A stretch of DNA of 16,738 bases from Lactobacillus sp. (GTDB lineage Bacteria > Bacillota > Bacilli > Lactobacillales > Lactobacillaceae), in the NCBI GenBank assembly GCA_003482405.1, contig DMZB01000335.1, positions 1 through 16,738 of the forward strand, written 5' to 3'. Below the pieces are notes generated by a model. It saw only the letters and a list, made by a program, of their open reading frames with translations. It searched no databases and was not told the origin of the DNA. The position numbers and the translations under genes are program-made. Below, in pieces: positions 6,998 through 13,421 of this stretch (within the stretch, counting starts at the first letter, position 1; each line of letters starts with the position of its first letter).

Positions 6998-7058
6998 GAA
7001 GCGAAGCATAGACACATCCGAACCCCTACCAGTTACAGCCTGGTAGGGGTTCTTTTTT
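6998..7058 (+). ncRNA. Fst/par-type antisense antitoxin RNA
   Basis: An RNA of about 61 nt is predicted from the promoter (start near 6998) to a T-run at 7053-7058. It contains GAAGCATAG (7003-7011) and CACATCC (7013-7019), followed by a perfect 13-bp terminator hairpin, GAACCCCTACCAG (7020-7032) and CTGGTAGGGGTTC (7040-7052), loop of 7. The same two words occur on the plus strand at 7190-7198 and 7202-7208, opposite the toxin start codon and Shine-Dalgarno region, so this RNA is complementary to the toxin translation start. Size, convergent orientation, shared terminator hairpin and repeat-mediated pairing match RNA II of the Fst (pAD1 par) type I system. The RNA itself is inferred, not demonstrated. 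The hairpin can also terminate ABC-F transcripts. Confidence 0.8.
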
Positions 7059-7080
7059 CGGGTAATTATGTAATTAAGCG

Positions 7081-7208
7081 GGATGTGCGGGCTGTCATAT
7101 GACTAACTAATGATGATTGTAGTGGTCATCCAGCCAGTGATCAAACATCTTTAGAAGCATGCCTACAATCAGCGGTATGAGAAATAATTGAAGCATAGTC
7201 GCACATCC
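7081..7208 (-). promoter_or_regulatory. Inverted repeat able to mask the toxin ribosome binding site
   Basis: GGATGTGCG (7081-7089) and CGCACATCC (7200-7208) are perfect 9-bp complements flanking the toxin ORF. In the toxin mRNA (minus strand) the second element overlaps the GG of the Shine-Dalgarno and its spacer, so the 3' UTR could fold back on the translation start. A small hairpin (CTCGAT/ATCGAG, 7225-7238) sits just upstream of the ribosome binding site. Long-range closing of toxin mRNA is a known theme in type I systems; here it is inferred from complementarity. Confidence 0.55.
7107..7196 (-). CDS. Fst-family type I toxin, 29 residues
   Basis: A short hydrophobic peptide with one membrane segment (about residues 4-18) and an acidic, polar tail ending in HYNHH. 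The stretch PLIVGMLLKMFDHWLDD matches the Fst/Lpt toxin pattern (APxxVGxxLxMxxxxLD) known from Enterococcus pAD1 and Lactobacillus plasmids; such peptides insert into the membrane and disturb its integrity. The ATG at 7196 has a full AAAGGAGG (7214-7207) ten bases upstream, so it is built for translation. A possible extended -10, TGGTATTCT, lies at 7261-7253 on the minus strand. It converges with the antisense RNA at 6998-7058, which carries repeats of its start region. Too short for usual gene finders. It lacks a -35 match, and the promoter is the weakest part of the call. Confidence 0.8.
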   Translation of the reverse strand: MLQLFLIPLIVGMLLKMFDHWLDDHYNHH

Positions 7209-7279
7209 TCCTTTCATCCAAAATCTCGATGAATCGAGTTAGCCCATCGTTAAGAATACCAAAGGTGAGTTACCATTTG

Positions 7280-7344
7280 GCTTACATCTTCATGAGAAAA
7301 AGCAAGCTATAAATCCTTTTATATCGGGATTTATAGCCTGTTTG
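7280..7344 (-). repeat. 65-bp dispersed repeat carrying the peptidase terminator, copy B
   Basis: Reverse-complement copy of 3941-4005 with 3 mismatches. On the minus strand it starts 22 bp after the peptidase stop at 7367 and forms a hairpin (GCTATAAATCC/GGATTTATAGC on the plus strand) followed by CTTTTTCTC, so it terminates the peptidase transcript. It also lies just upstream of the toxin promoter region, insulating the toxin from read-through. Confidence 0.85.
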
Positions 7345-7366
7345 TTTTTTCATTATTACTCGCACG

Positions 7367-8278
7367 TTAGTCGTTAAAGTTGTCACTTTCGACATCCTTG
7401 ATGAACTTGGCCAAGTGGTCAAAGTACACAGGGGCGTTGTCGATCATGTGGTGGTGACCACCATCCGGTGTTGTTTCCAGACGTGCGTGTGGAATCAATT
7501 TCTGCATAGTCCGTGCGGTGTCTAGTGGCATGGTTTCATGCTCACCAAACGTCAATAACGTTGGGACTTTGATGTCCTTGAGGTGATCACGGAAGTGCCA
7601 GTCCTTCAACTTACCGGTGATGACAAATTCGTTGTCACCTTGGAAAGCGTTATAGACAGGTGTTGCCATCGTGGAAATCAAGTGAGCAATTGCCGGTGGC
7701 TGTTTGCGGTCAACGTAGCCACGGTTCAAAACGTCAACATCGGCTTGGTAACGGTCGTTGTCATAGTCGTTTTTAGCTTCACAAGATTGCATGAAGGTCA
7801 CTTCTTCAGCAGGTAGAGCTTCTTCACGAACCTTGTTGATGTGGGTCACGTATTCGTCGATTTCATCAACCATTGATGAAACGATGGCACCCTTCAAGTG
7901 GTCGCCATACTTAGCAGCGTATTCTTGAACGAGCAAGCCACCCCAGCTTTGACCAATGAGGTAGAAGTTATCGATACCAAGCTTTTGACGAACTTCTTCA
8001 ACTTCATCCAAGAAGTATTCGTAGGTCAGGTATTTGTCAGCGGTTGCTTTGTCCGAATAGTCGGGTTGGTCTGAATAAAATGAGCCCAGTTGATCGTACA
8101 TGTGGACAGTCACGTTCAGTCCTTGTTTGCCAAGCTCCTCAGCAAAGTTTTCCCAGTATTCGTGGGTGCCACCAGGGCCACCGTGCAGACATAGTAAATG
8201 AATGTCGCCGGTGCCTTGAGTGTTAGTCCATAAGTGATACCCGTTATCGAGTGTCATGATGGTGGTTCCTTGTTTCAT
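7367..8278 (-). CDS. pip: Proline iminopeptidase-type alpha/beta hydrolase
   Basis: A cytosolic S33-family serine peptidase expected to remove N-terminal proline from peptides, part of casein-peptide breakdown in lactic acid bacteria. The 303-residue protein has the oxyanion motif HGGPGG (32-37), DQLG, and the nucleophile elbow GQSWGG with Ser 111. The catalytic His lies in GGHHHM near the C-terminus. At the usual catalytic Asp position (pattern G-x-x-D) it reads GEHE, so the acid may be Glu; this may be normal for the subgroup. The ATG at 8278 is preferred over the ATG at 8296 because AAGGAGG lies between them with 8-bp spacing. A likely promoter is TTGATG (8338-8333), 17 bp, GATAAA (8315-8310). 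Assignment to the family is firm; substrate specificity is inferred. Confidence 0.9.
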   Translation of the reverse strand: MKQGTTIMTLDNGYHLWTNTQGTGDIHLLCLHGGPGGTHEYWENFAEELGKQGLNVTVHMYDQLGSFYSDQPDYSDKATADKYLTYEYFLDEVEEVRQKLGIDNFYLIGQSWGGLLVQEYAAKYGDHLKGAIVSSMVDEIDEYVTHINKVREEALPAEEVTFMQSCEAKNDYDNDRYQADVDVLNRGYVDRKQPPAIAHLISTMATPVYNAFQGDNEFVITGKLKDWHFRDHLKDIKVPTLLTFGEHETMPLDTARTMQKLIPHARLETTPDGGHHHMIDNAPVYFDHLAKFIKDVESDNFND

Positions 8279-8309
8279 GTGGTCAGCCTCCTTCATGTAT
8301 TGTCACTAG

Positions 8310-8338
8310 TTTATCACGTTTCCAGACGCGTTCATCAA
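8310..8338 (-). promoter_or_regulatory. Candidate promoter of the peptidase gene
   Basis: Minus strand TTGATG (8338-8333) and GATAAA (8315-8310) with a 17-bp spacer, about 32 bp before the start codon. Confidence 0.5.
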
Positions 8339-8460
8339 ATTCCTAATAAAAGGCTCATAAAAGCCAATCAAATCGGCGAATAATTGTGCAATTACCTGCG
8401 TTTTTGGTTAAAATTGACTAAAGGTTGAGACTAAATGGGAATAAGAGGGAGTGAGCGGAC

Positions 8461-9582
8461 ATGAACATTTGGGCAAACTATATTGCCAGCTGGCAGCAAA
8501 TTTTTAATTATCATGGTAAAACACGTCGGCGCGACTTCTGGGCAGCAATTATTGGCATGGTAATTGCGAGTGTCATTGTCAGCACGTTGCTATCGGGAAC
8601 GTCGGGCTTAAATGACGGCATTGCGCTACCAGCAAGATGGCTGGAAAACTTCTTCTTTTTAGCACAGTTTTTGCAATATTTGAGTATGTCGGTACGCCGG
8701 CTACACAGTCTGGGGCTTTCCGGTAATTATCAGTGGCTGATGCTGCTGCCTGGTGTGCATATGATCGTCCTCCATGCGTTGCCGGAGACCGAACGGGATT
8801 CACGCGCACCTTGGTATCACATGATTAACGCCAATAATGAGCCGGGCAGACTGGAAGTGGATCGTCACGGCCATGTTAACGGCATTCTGGGTAACGCTTT
8901 CGGCTATACGTGGCGGAATTTCTTTAATTTTCGAGATACCGTGTCCCGTGGTAACTATCTGTGGGCTCGTGTGGCATGGAGCATTTTCTGCTTTGCGGCC
9001 GGTGCGATACTATTTTTAACGATTTTTGTTGTTGTTTTAGCGCGTGTCTTTATTTCCATGCTAGCCAGTGGGACAAACGTCTTGCAGCTAGTCCCAAACA
9101 CACAGGGACCAACAATAGACCCCAGCATGTTGAACGGAATTGGACTCTACGTCGTCCCAATTGGGATTGCACTGCTATTTATCACCATGTTTCCGGTTGT
9201 TTCATTAACGGCTCGGCGCCTGCATGATCAAGAATTAAGTGCTTGGTGGGTCTTCTTGTATTTGGCGGGTTCCATTGGTAGCATCATTTTACTCTTGTTG
9301 ACGTTGTTGCCAGCAAAGGATGACCAAACGAAATATCCAGCAGCTGATGGTTTGTCAAACGACGAAAATCAAAAAGACTTCACCCAAACAAATGGCGCAG
9401 GCCAAAAAGATGAAACCAATGTGGCTTCTAATGCGGCTTCTGTTGAAGTGTTCTATCCTCAATCAGCTGGGAGCAGCGATTCACTTGGAACCTTCCCGCC
9501 AACATCATCAGCGTCAACAACTTCGTCATCTGCAGATTCAGCTGACTCTGTAAGTTCAGAGGATCGTGATGATCATGTCTAG
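8461..9582 (+). CDS. DUF805 membrane protein with two DUF805-like halves and a Ser/Asp-rich tail
   Basis: A 373-residue inner-membrane protein of unknown function. The first half (about 5-110) opens with YIASWQQIFNYHGKTRRRDFW and ends with the SVRRLHSLGLSGNYQWLMLL motif. The second half (about 138-285) repeats this plan: GYTWRNFFNFRDTVSRGNYL, then LTARRLHDQELSAWWVFLYL. Single-domain DUF805 proteins are about 120 residues, so this is a tandem fusion. Residues from about 290 to the end form a hydrophilic, Ser/Thr/Asp-rich low-complexity tail, likely disordered and cytoplasmic or wall-facing. The start at ATG 8461 has GAGGGAG upstream. The last 14 bases overlap the following lipoprotein gene, suggesting translational coupling. 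Confidence 0.88.
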   Translation: MNIWANYIASWQQIFNYHGKTRRRDFWAAIIGMVIASVIVSTLLSGTSGLNDGIALPARWLENFFFLAQFLQYLSMSVRRLHSLGLSGNYQWLMLLPGVHMIVLHALPETERDSRAPWYHMINANNEPGRLEVDRHGHVNGILGNAFGYTWRNFFNFRDTVSRGNYLWARVAWSIFCFAAGAILFLTIFVVVLARVFISMLASGTNVLQLVPNTQGPTIDPSMLNGIGLYVVPIGIALLFITMFPVVSLTARRLHDQELSAWWVFLYLAGSIGSIILLLLTLLPAKDDQTKYPAADGLSNDENQKDFTQTNGAGQKDETNVASNAASVEVFYPQSAGSSDSLGTFPPTSSASTTSSSADSADSVSSEDRDDHV

Positions 9583-10546
9583 GCGTTTTCGAAGATTAAT
9601 CGGCTTGACAGTGGCTTTTCTGGTAGCGATTGGTTTATTGAGTGCGTGTGGTCGCGCTGGCACACAAAAGGTCAGCGCGCCGGTGACCAAACAAACTAAT
9701 ATTAACTTTGCGGTGGGACAGTCTGTTGATGCATTGCCATTGTATGTGGCCGAGACACAAGGCTATTTTAAGCAGGCCAAACTGCGGGTGACTTTGACCA
9801 ATGTTGCCACAGCAAACGATCGCATCAGTGGTATAAGTACCCATCAGTTTGACGGCGCGATTAGTGGTTTACCAGAAATGATGATGACCAGTGGAACTCA
9901 TCCGACTAGTCAGATAGTCGCTAATGCGACCAACTATGTAGCGTTGATGACAACTGATGATGATGTCACCAAAATGAAGCAACTCAAGGGCAAAACGATT
10001 GGGACATTAGCAAACTCGACCCAGGCGTATGCCACTGACCTGTTGCTGGCAGCTAATAAGCTTAGTGATGACGATGTCACGATAAAAACGACGAGTAGTC
10101 AAACGGAATTAATGACAGCCGCGACGGGACATACTGCCAGTGCAGTTGGTTTAACGGATCCAAACGCCAGCGTGCTTCGGCGTGAGGGTGCGCGAACACT
10201 AGCGCAGACCAAGCCGAATCAAGCGAACACTGGAATTGTGTTCGGAAATGCCGTTTTAAGACGGCATCCGGCGGCCGTCCGCGCATTTATGCGTGCCTAT
10301 AACCAAGCGGTCGATTACATTAATGCGCATCCAAACACGACTGATTACCAACAAATTCTAGTGGGCAAACTTGGCTATCCGGGTGATGGACTTAATGCAT
10401 TGGCGTTACCACACTTTGCAACTGCCGATGCGGTCAGCAAGCAATCAGTCAGCAATGTGCGGCGTTGGCTTTTGACTAAAAACACAGGTTTACGACTGGC
10501 GACGGTTGGACAATATCGCGCAACGATATTGTCAGAGAGTAAATAA
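9569..10546 (+). CDS. Orphan ABC-type substrate-binding lipoprotein (SsuA/THI5-like)
   Basis: An extracytoplasmic solute-binding protein of 325 residues anchored as a lipoprotein. The signal has basic residues (SRRFRRL), a hydrophobic core, and the lipobox LSAC with Cys 27. The mature part resembles the NMT1/SsuA type of periplasmic-binding fold: INFAVGQSVDALPLYVAETQ, GYFKQAKL, then LKGKTIGTLANSTQAYATDL and the lobe-two segment TGIVFGNAVLRRHPAAVRAF. Such proteins deliver sulfonates, nitrate-like ions or thiamine precursors, but no permease or ATPase gene lies within the window, so the ligand is unknown. ATG 9569 has AGAGG (9558-9562) at 6-bp spacing; GTG 9566 and ATG 9575 are alternatives. 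It overlaps the DUF805 gene and is followed by a small membrane protein after 31 bp. Confidence 0.87.
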   Translation: MIMSRRFRRLIGLTVAFLVAIGLLSACGRAGTQKVSAPVTKQTNINFAVGQSVDALPLYVAETQGYFKQAKLRVTLTNVATANDRISGISTHQFDGAISGLPEMMMTSGTHPTSQIVANATNYVALMTTDDDVTKMKQLKGKTIGTLANSTQAYATDLLLAANKLSDDDVTIKTTSSQTELMTAATGHTASAVGLTDPNASVLRREGARTLAQTKPNQANTGIVFGNAVLRRHPAAVRAFMRAYNQAVDYINAHPNTTDYQQILVGKLGYPGDGLNALALPHFATADAVSKQSVSNVRRWLLTKNTGLRLATVGQYRATILSESK

Positions 10547-10577
10547 ACGTAAATTTTTAAATGAATGAGGACAGATT

Positions 10578-10910
10578 ATGTTAATGAAGGTTTTGAGCTT
10601 TATAACCACGTTTGCAGTCGCAATTTACGGAATTTGGGTCATTATCGCGGCACAACGAAAAAAGAGTCGGCCCGCGTCTCAGCAGTACCAACTGTGGCTT
10701 TTGGCTGGTGGAATTCTAATTTTGTGTCAGGTGTTATTTAGCGATAATAAGCTGCTTGGTGTGGGATTATTATTGTTAGGTTGTATTGTTGTCTCAGCCG
10801 TTAATTACTTTGTTGATCGCGATGAACACGAGACGATTAACTGGCACGCTCATGTATTACGCGGTTTGCTGGAACTAGTGTTGGTTGTTTGGGCCGCTTT
10901 TGTCGGTTAG
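10578..10910 (+). CDS. Small membrane protein of unknown function
   Basis: A 110-residue protein with probably four membrane segments: about 5-24, 40-52, 59-79 and 94-109. A basic loop (AAQRKKSRPASQQYQ) follows the first helix and a charged stretch (DRDEHETINWHAH) precedes the last. No family is recognised. GAGG lies about 8 bp ahead of the ATG at 10578; a second ATG at 10584 is in frame. It lies between the substrate-binding lipoprotein and the SDR gene on the same strand, so it is likely part of one transcription unit, and its hydrophobicity suits a membrane partner, but it is too small to be a normal ABC permease. Confidence 0.7.
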   Translation: MLMKVLSFITTFAVAIYGIWVIIAAQRKKSRPASQQYQLWLLAGGILILCQVLFSDNKLLGVGLLLLGCIVVSAVNYFVDRDEHETINWHAHVLRGLLELVLVVWAAFVG

Positions 10911-10956
10911 TGGCATAATAAAAATGATGAAACTTTAAGCGTAGGAGCAGATAGTG

Positions 10957-11658
10957 ATGAGTAAAAGTGTCTTAATTACTGGTGCAACCCGTGGGATTGG
11001 GTTGGCATTGGCACAAAAGTACATGGCAGATGGTGATCTTGTTTTGGTGGGGACGCGTGATTTAAATCTCGGTCTAGATGTCGTGGATGAATTACGTGCC
11101 AACGGTGGTCAAGCTCGTTTGTTACAAATCGATTTGACGGATCATGGCAGTGTGATGCAAGCCGGTCAGTGGATTGGTGAGCAGTTTGGCAAACTGGATC
11201 TGTTGATCAATAACGCCGGTGTGTTTGACGATCACGACATTCAAGCCAGCCGCGAAGATGCTGAAAGTTTGCACCAGACGTTTGATGTCAACGTTATGGG
11301 GACTTACCTTGTGACCCAGCAGATGCTCCCATGGTTACAGGCTGCGGATGATGGCATGGTAATCAGTATGTCAGACGAACTCGCGACGTTTGCGAACTTT
11401 GCTGAGAGCACGCCGACGACCGGGCTGGGTCAACGCATTTCGCGAATGGGTGTGAATGCGATGACGGTCTTGCTTCAAAACGAGTATCAGGATAAAGTGC
11501 ATTTTCGTGCAGTTACACCAGGACCAATTGCCAGCAGCCCAGCGCGTCAAGGACAACCTGTATCAGTGGCTGTTGATCTGATTCAGAAAATTGATCAGCA
11601 TCGAGGCATCGATTGGGACGGTAAACTAATTGGCGCTAATGGTGTGTTGCCGTTTTAG
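10957..11658 (+). CDS. Short-chain dehydrogenase/reductase-like protein with altered catalytic residues
   Basis: A 233-residue Rossmann protein of the classical SDR family, nearest to carbonyl-reductase-like members. The cofactor loop TGATRGIG is intact at about 8-15, with DLTD near 59-62, NNAG at 85-88 and structural Asn in DVNVMG (112). The catalytic Ser region is VISMSDE (137 or 139). Where the family has YRISK the sequence has QRISR: the catalytic Tyr is replaced by Gln (about 159) and Lys by Arg (about 163). It may therefore bind NAD(P) without normal SDR catalysis, or represent a divergent subgroup. AGGAG at 10943-10947 serves ATG 10957; GTG 10954 is an alternative. It is the last gene before a strong terminator. 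Confidence 0.9.
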   Translation: MSKSVLITGATRGIGLALAQKYMADGDLVLVGTRDLNLGLDVVDELRANGGQARLLQIDLTDHGSVMQAGQWIGEQFGKLDLLINNAGVFDDHDIQASREDAESLHQTFDVNVMGTYLVTQQMLPWLQAADDGMVISMSDELATFANFAESTPTTGLGQRISRMGVNAMTVLLQNEYQDKVHFRAVTPGPIASSPARQGQPVSVAVDLIQKIDQHRGIDWDGKLIGANGVLPF

Positions 11659-11670
11659 GTAATGCAATAA

Positions 11671-11719
11671 AATAATCCAGCAATCAATCTTTTTGGCGAT
11701 TGATTGCTGGATTATTTTT
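11671..11719. terminator. Strong, probably bidirectional terminator
   Basis: A perfect 19-bp stem (arms 11671-11689 and 11698-11716) with an 8-nt loop. T residues follow on the plus strand, and on the minus strand the hairpin is followed by TTTATTG. It closes the 8461-11658 unit and the convergent toxin-antitoxin genes, whose last stop codon (11720-11718) touches the stem. Confidence 0.92.
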
Positions 11720-12035
11720 AGTCTCGTAGATATTTGCTAAGTCGGCCTAGGTCCTGAGAACTTAACTGTCCGATATAAGATAGCTTAGTTGACATTATAG
11801 GCAGTTGATAAGTTTTGATAGTTTCAACCCAGGATTTTTTGGGCAACCCAGATTGCTCCCAATCATCAATAGAAACGTATTTTGCTTTAATGGCCGGTGA
11901 TTTGGTGACAGATTTGGTGGTTAAACGAAAGACAATATAATCTGTGTTCGTCTTTCGAAGAAAAAGAACTGGCCGTTGTTTTCCGCCTTAAACTTCTACA
12001 AAAGCGACAAAAGCCCAATAAAGATGATTTTGCAT
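11718..12035 (-). pseudogene. PemK/MazF-family type II toxin with in-frame stop at codon 16
   Basis: Read from the ATG at 12035 the frame gives YWAFVAFVEV, then TAA (11990-11988), then GGKQRPVLFLRK and continues open to 11718 (105 codons). The fragment GGKQRPVLFL is the conserved early strand of PemK/MazF endoribonucleases, and the C-terminal YIGQLSSQDLGRLSKYL matches the family end. The stop sits exactly where a residue such as Glu would be expected (GAA to TAA is a single change), so the toxin is probably inactivated by a nonsense mutation. The ATG overlaps the antitoxin stop by one base (TGATG), typical of a coupled toxin-antitoxin operon. Readthrough or a sequencing error would restore it. 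Confidence 0.8.
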
Positions 12036-12316
12036 CAATACCCTCCGTCATCAGAGAGAAACTCGTTGGCAGATTGTTGATCGTTTACTTTGAGTGTAGG
12101 CAGATTATAGCTAACGTTGATTAACGTGGCCACGTCAAAATCGCTTTGAGTGACCGCTGGCGAAACGGGAATTTTCCCTGTTCTGCTGATTTCAGCATAA
12201 ACCATACTAATTAAATTTGATGATGAAATACCAGCTTTGTTTAAAATATACTCAGCGGATTCATAAACACCCTTGTCAATAGAATATTGAATCCTTTTTT
12301 TAATCATTTCGCTCAT
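12035..12316 (-). CDS. RelB/DinJ-like type II antitoxin
   Basis: A 93-residue antitoxin. The N-terminal half (MSEMIKKRIQYSIDKGVYES with AEYILNKAGISSSNLISMVY) has the ribbon-helix-helix pattern of RelB/DinJ, followed by the family-like EISRTGKIPV. The C-terminal part (NLPTLKVNDQQSANEFLSDD) would wrap the toxin. ATG 12316 is preferred because AAAGGAG lies just upstream; an in-frame ATG at 12346 precedes that site. The partner is the PemK/MazF-like pseudogene that overlaps by one base, so this is likely an orphaned antitoxin that may still repress its operon or neutralise related toxins. Pairing of a RelB/DinJ-type antitoxin with a PemK/MazF-type toxin is a known mixed arrangement. Confidence 0.83.
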   Translation of the reverse strand: MSEMIKKRIQYSIDKGVYESAEYILNKAGISSSNLISMVYAEISRTGKIPVSPAVTQSDFDVATLINVSYNLPTLKVNDQQSANEFLSDDGGY

Positions 12317-12364
12317 CGAATCACTCCTTTGTGGCTCATTTGCCATTTAATGACATCAAATGGT

Positions 12365-12407
12365 TTTAAATATCTTTAAACGGCCAATTTGTTTAAATAC
12401 CTGTTCA
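12365..12407 (-). promoter_or_regulatory. Direct repeats, possible antitoxin operator
   Basis: TTTAAATATCTTTAAA (12365-12380) and TTTAAATACCTGTTCAA (12392-12408) form similar units 27 bp apart, 50-90 bp before the antitoxin start. Ribbon-helix-helix antitoxins often bind repeated operators near their promoter. The region is AT-rich, so chance similarity is possible. Confidence 0.3.
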
Positions 12408-12453
12408 AGGTCCAAACAAACCTCGTGCACATCGAAATTTTAAAGCACTTCTG

Positions 12454-12482
12454 TTAAGTTTTTAAATCCCGTAGGTTATCAT
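12454..12482 (+). promoter_or_regulatory. Candidate promoter for the first CPBP gene
   Basis: TTAAGT (12454-12459), 17-bp spacer, TATCAT (12477-12482), 26 bp before ATG 12509. The -10 is good, the -35 weak. Confidence 0.5.
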
Positions 12483-12508
12483 TAAGAAAAATCAATAGGG
12501 GTTTGAAT

Positions 12509-13255
12509 ATGCTGAAAAACAAGTGGATCCAAATGTTGAGCCCGTGGGTTGTTTTTATTGCTGTTGCACTATTATTTGGCCAATTTAGTAAAGCTTTAGG
12601 TGGTGGTGTGACATATTTAGTCGTGTATGAAGTCGTCATGTTTGCTATCTTATGGCTGCTCAATCGTTTTTGGCTGAATGTGCCCATATATTTGCAACCA
12701 ACGACGCGGCCAAAGTCCTTAATCTTGCTAAACTGGTTGACCATCGTGATTGCATTGGAAATCGGGGTCGTTTTGATCATGAATCACAACGGGCAATTCT
12801 GGTTAGCACTGGCAACGCTTATTTTTGTAGGTACTACTGAGGAATTTGCATTCCGAGGGCTCATCCTACCGTTAGCAAGTCGACTTGGGAGTGGTAAAAG
12901 TCAATTGTGGACAGGTGTTATTATTTCCAGTTTACTGTTTGGGTTGGCTCATAGCGTTAATCTGTTTCAACAGTCAGTCCCAGTCACTATCTTCCAGATG
13001 GGCTACACCTTTGCATTTGGGGTACTACTAGCCGCGCTGTATCTGCGAACTGGAAGCTTGGTTTTTCCAATATTACTGCATGGCGTTAATGACTTTTTGA
13101 GTACTTACAGCAGTGGTGGACTTCATCATTCACAAGTCAGCGTGACCGGGATTGTGATTGCCATAGTTTTTCTCGGTACTGGGGTATTTTTACTGCGGCG
13201 CACCAAACAAAGAGAGATCACCCAACCGATCAGCGCGTCTGCATCGCTGTCATGA
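12509..13255 (+). CDS. CPBP-family intramembrane metalloprotease (Abi/CAAX-like), paralogue 1
   Basis: A 248-residue multi-pass membrane protein of the CPBP (Abi) family, related to eukaryotic CAAX prenyl protease 2; in lactobacilli, relatives serve in bacteriocin self-immunity or peptide processing. All three motifs are present: EEFAFR (Glu 111, Glu 112, Arg 116), FGLAH with His 148, and HGVND. About seven helices are expected. ATG 12509 has AGGGG about 7 bp upstream. The protein shares its opening MLKNKW, the EExxFRGLxLPLA block and the SSLLFGLxHxxNLFQQ block with the CPBP protein at 15867-16625, indicating duplication. No bacteriocin precursor was seen nearby, so its substrate is open. Confidence 0.92.
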   Translation: MLKNKWIQMLSPWVVFIAVALLFGQFSKALGGGVTYLVVYEVVMFAILWLLNRFWLNVPIYLQPTTRPKSLILLNWLTIVIALEIGVVLIMNHNGQFWLALATLIFVGTTEEFAFRGLILPLASRLGSGKSQLWTGVIISSLLFGLAHSVNLFQQSVPVTIFQMGYTFAFGVLLAALYLRTGSLVFPILLHGVNDFLSTYSSGGLHHSQVSVTGIVIAIVFLGTGVFLLRRTKQREITQPISASASLS

Positions 13256-13300
13256 AGAGCCTCAACGTGGTAATCGACATCTAAAAAGTTCTGATCAATG

Positions 13301-13327
13301 GAAACGTCTTTTGACGCTTCTTTTTTT
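13301..13327 (+). terminator. Terminator after the first CPBP gene
   Basis: GAAACGTC (13301-13308) pairs with GACGCTTC (13313-13320) around TTTT with one A-C mismatch, followed by seven T. Confidence 0.8.
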
Positions 13328-13343
13328 CAGTCAAAAGGAAACT

Positions 13344-13359
13344 TTGTAAGCGATTACAA
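13344..13359 (+). promoter_or_regulatory. Perfect cre box (CcpA site) before melA
   Basis: TTGTAAGCGATTACAA fits the cre consensus WTGNAANCGNWWNCAW at every position and is palindromic except for its centre. A possible promoter, TTACAA (13354-13359) and CATAAG (13378-13383), spacer 18, overlaps it, so CcpA binding would block the -35 and repress the gene when glucose is available. Confidence 0.88.
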
Positions 13360-13421
13360 AACGTGTAAACTTAATGACATAAGACCGTTGATATTTAGTT
13401 GACGACTAGGAGGTTGTGTAA

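Noticed and set aside
12509..13255. CPBP protein as part of a bacteriocin immunity operon
   Set aside because: No double-glycine leader peptide, bacteriocin transporter or histidine kinase gene was found nearby, so only the protease family is claimed.
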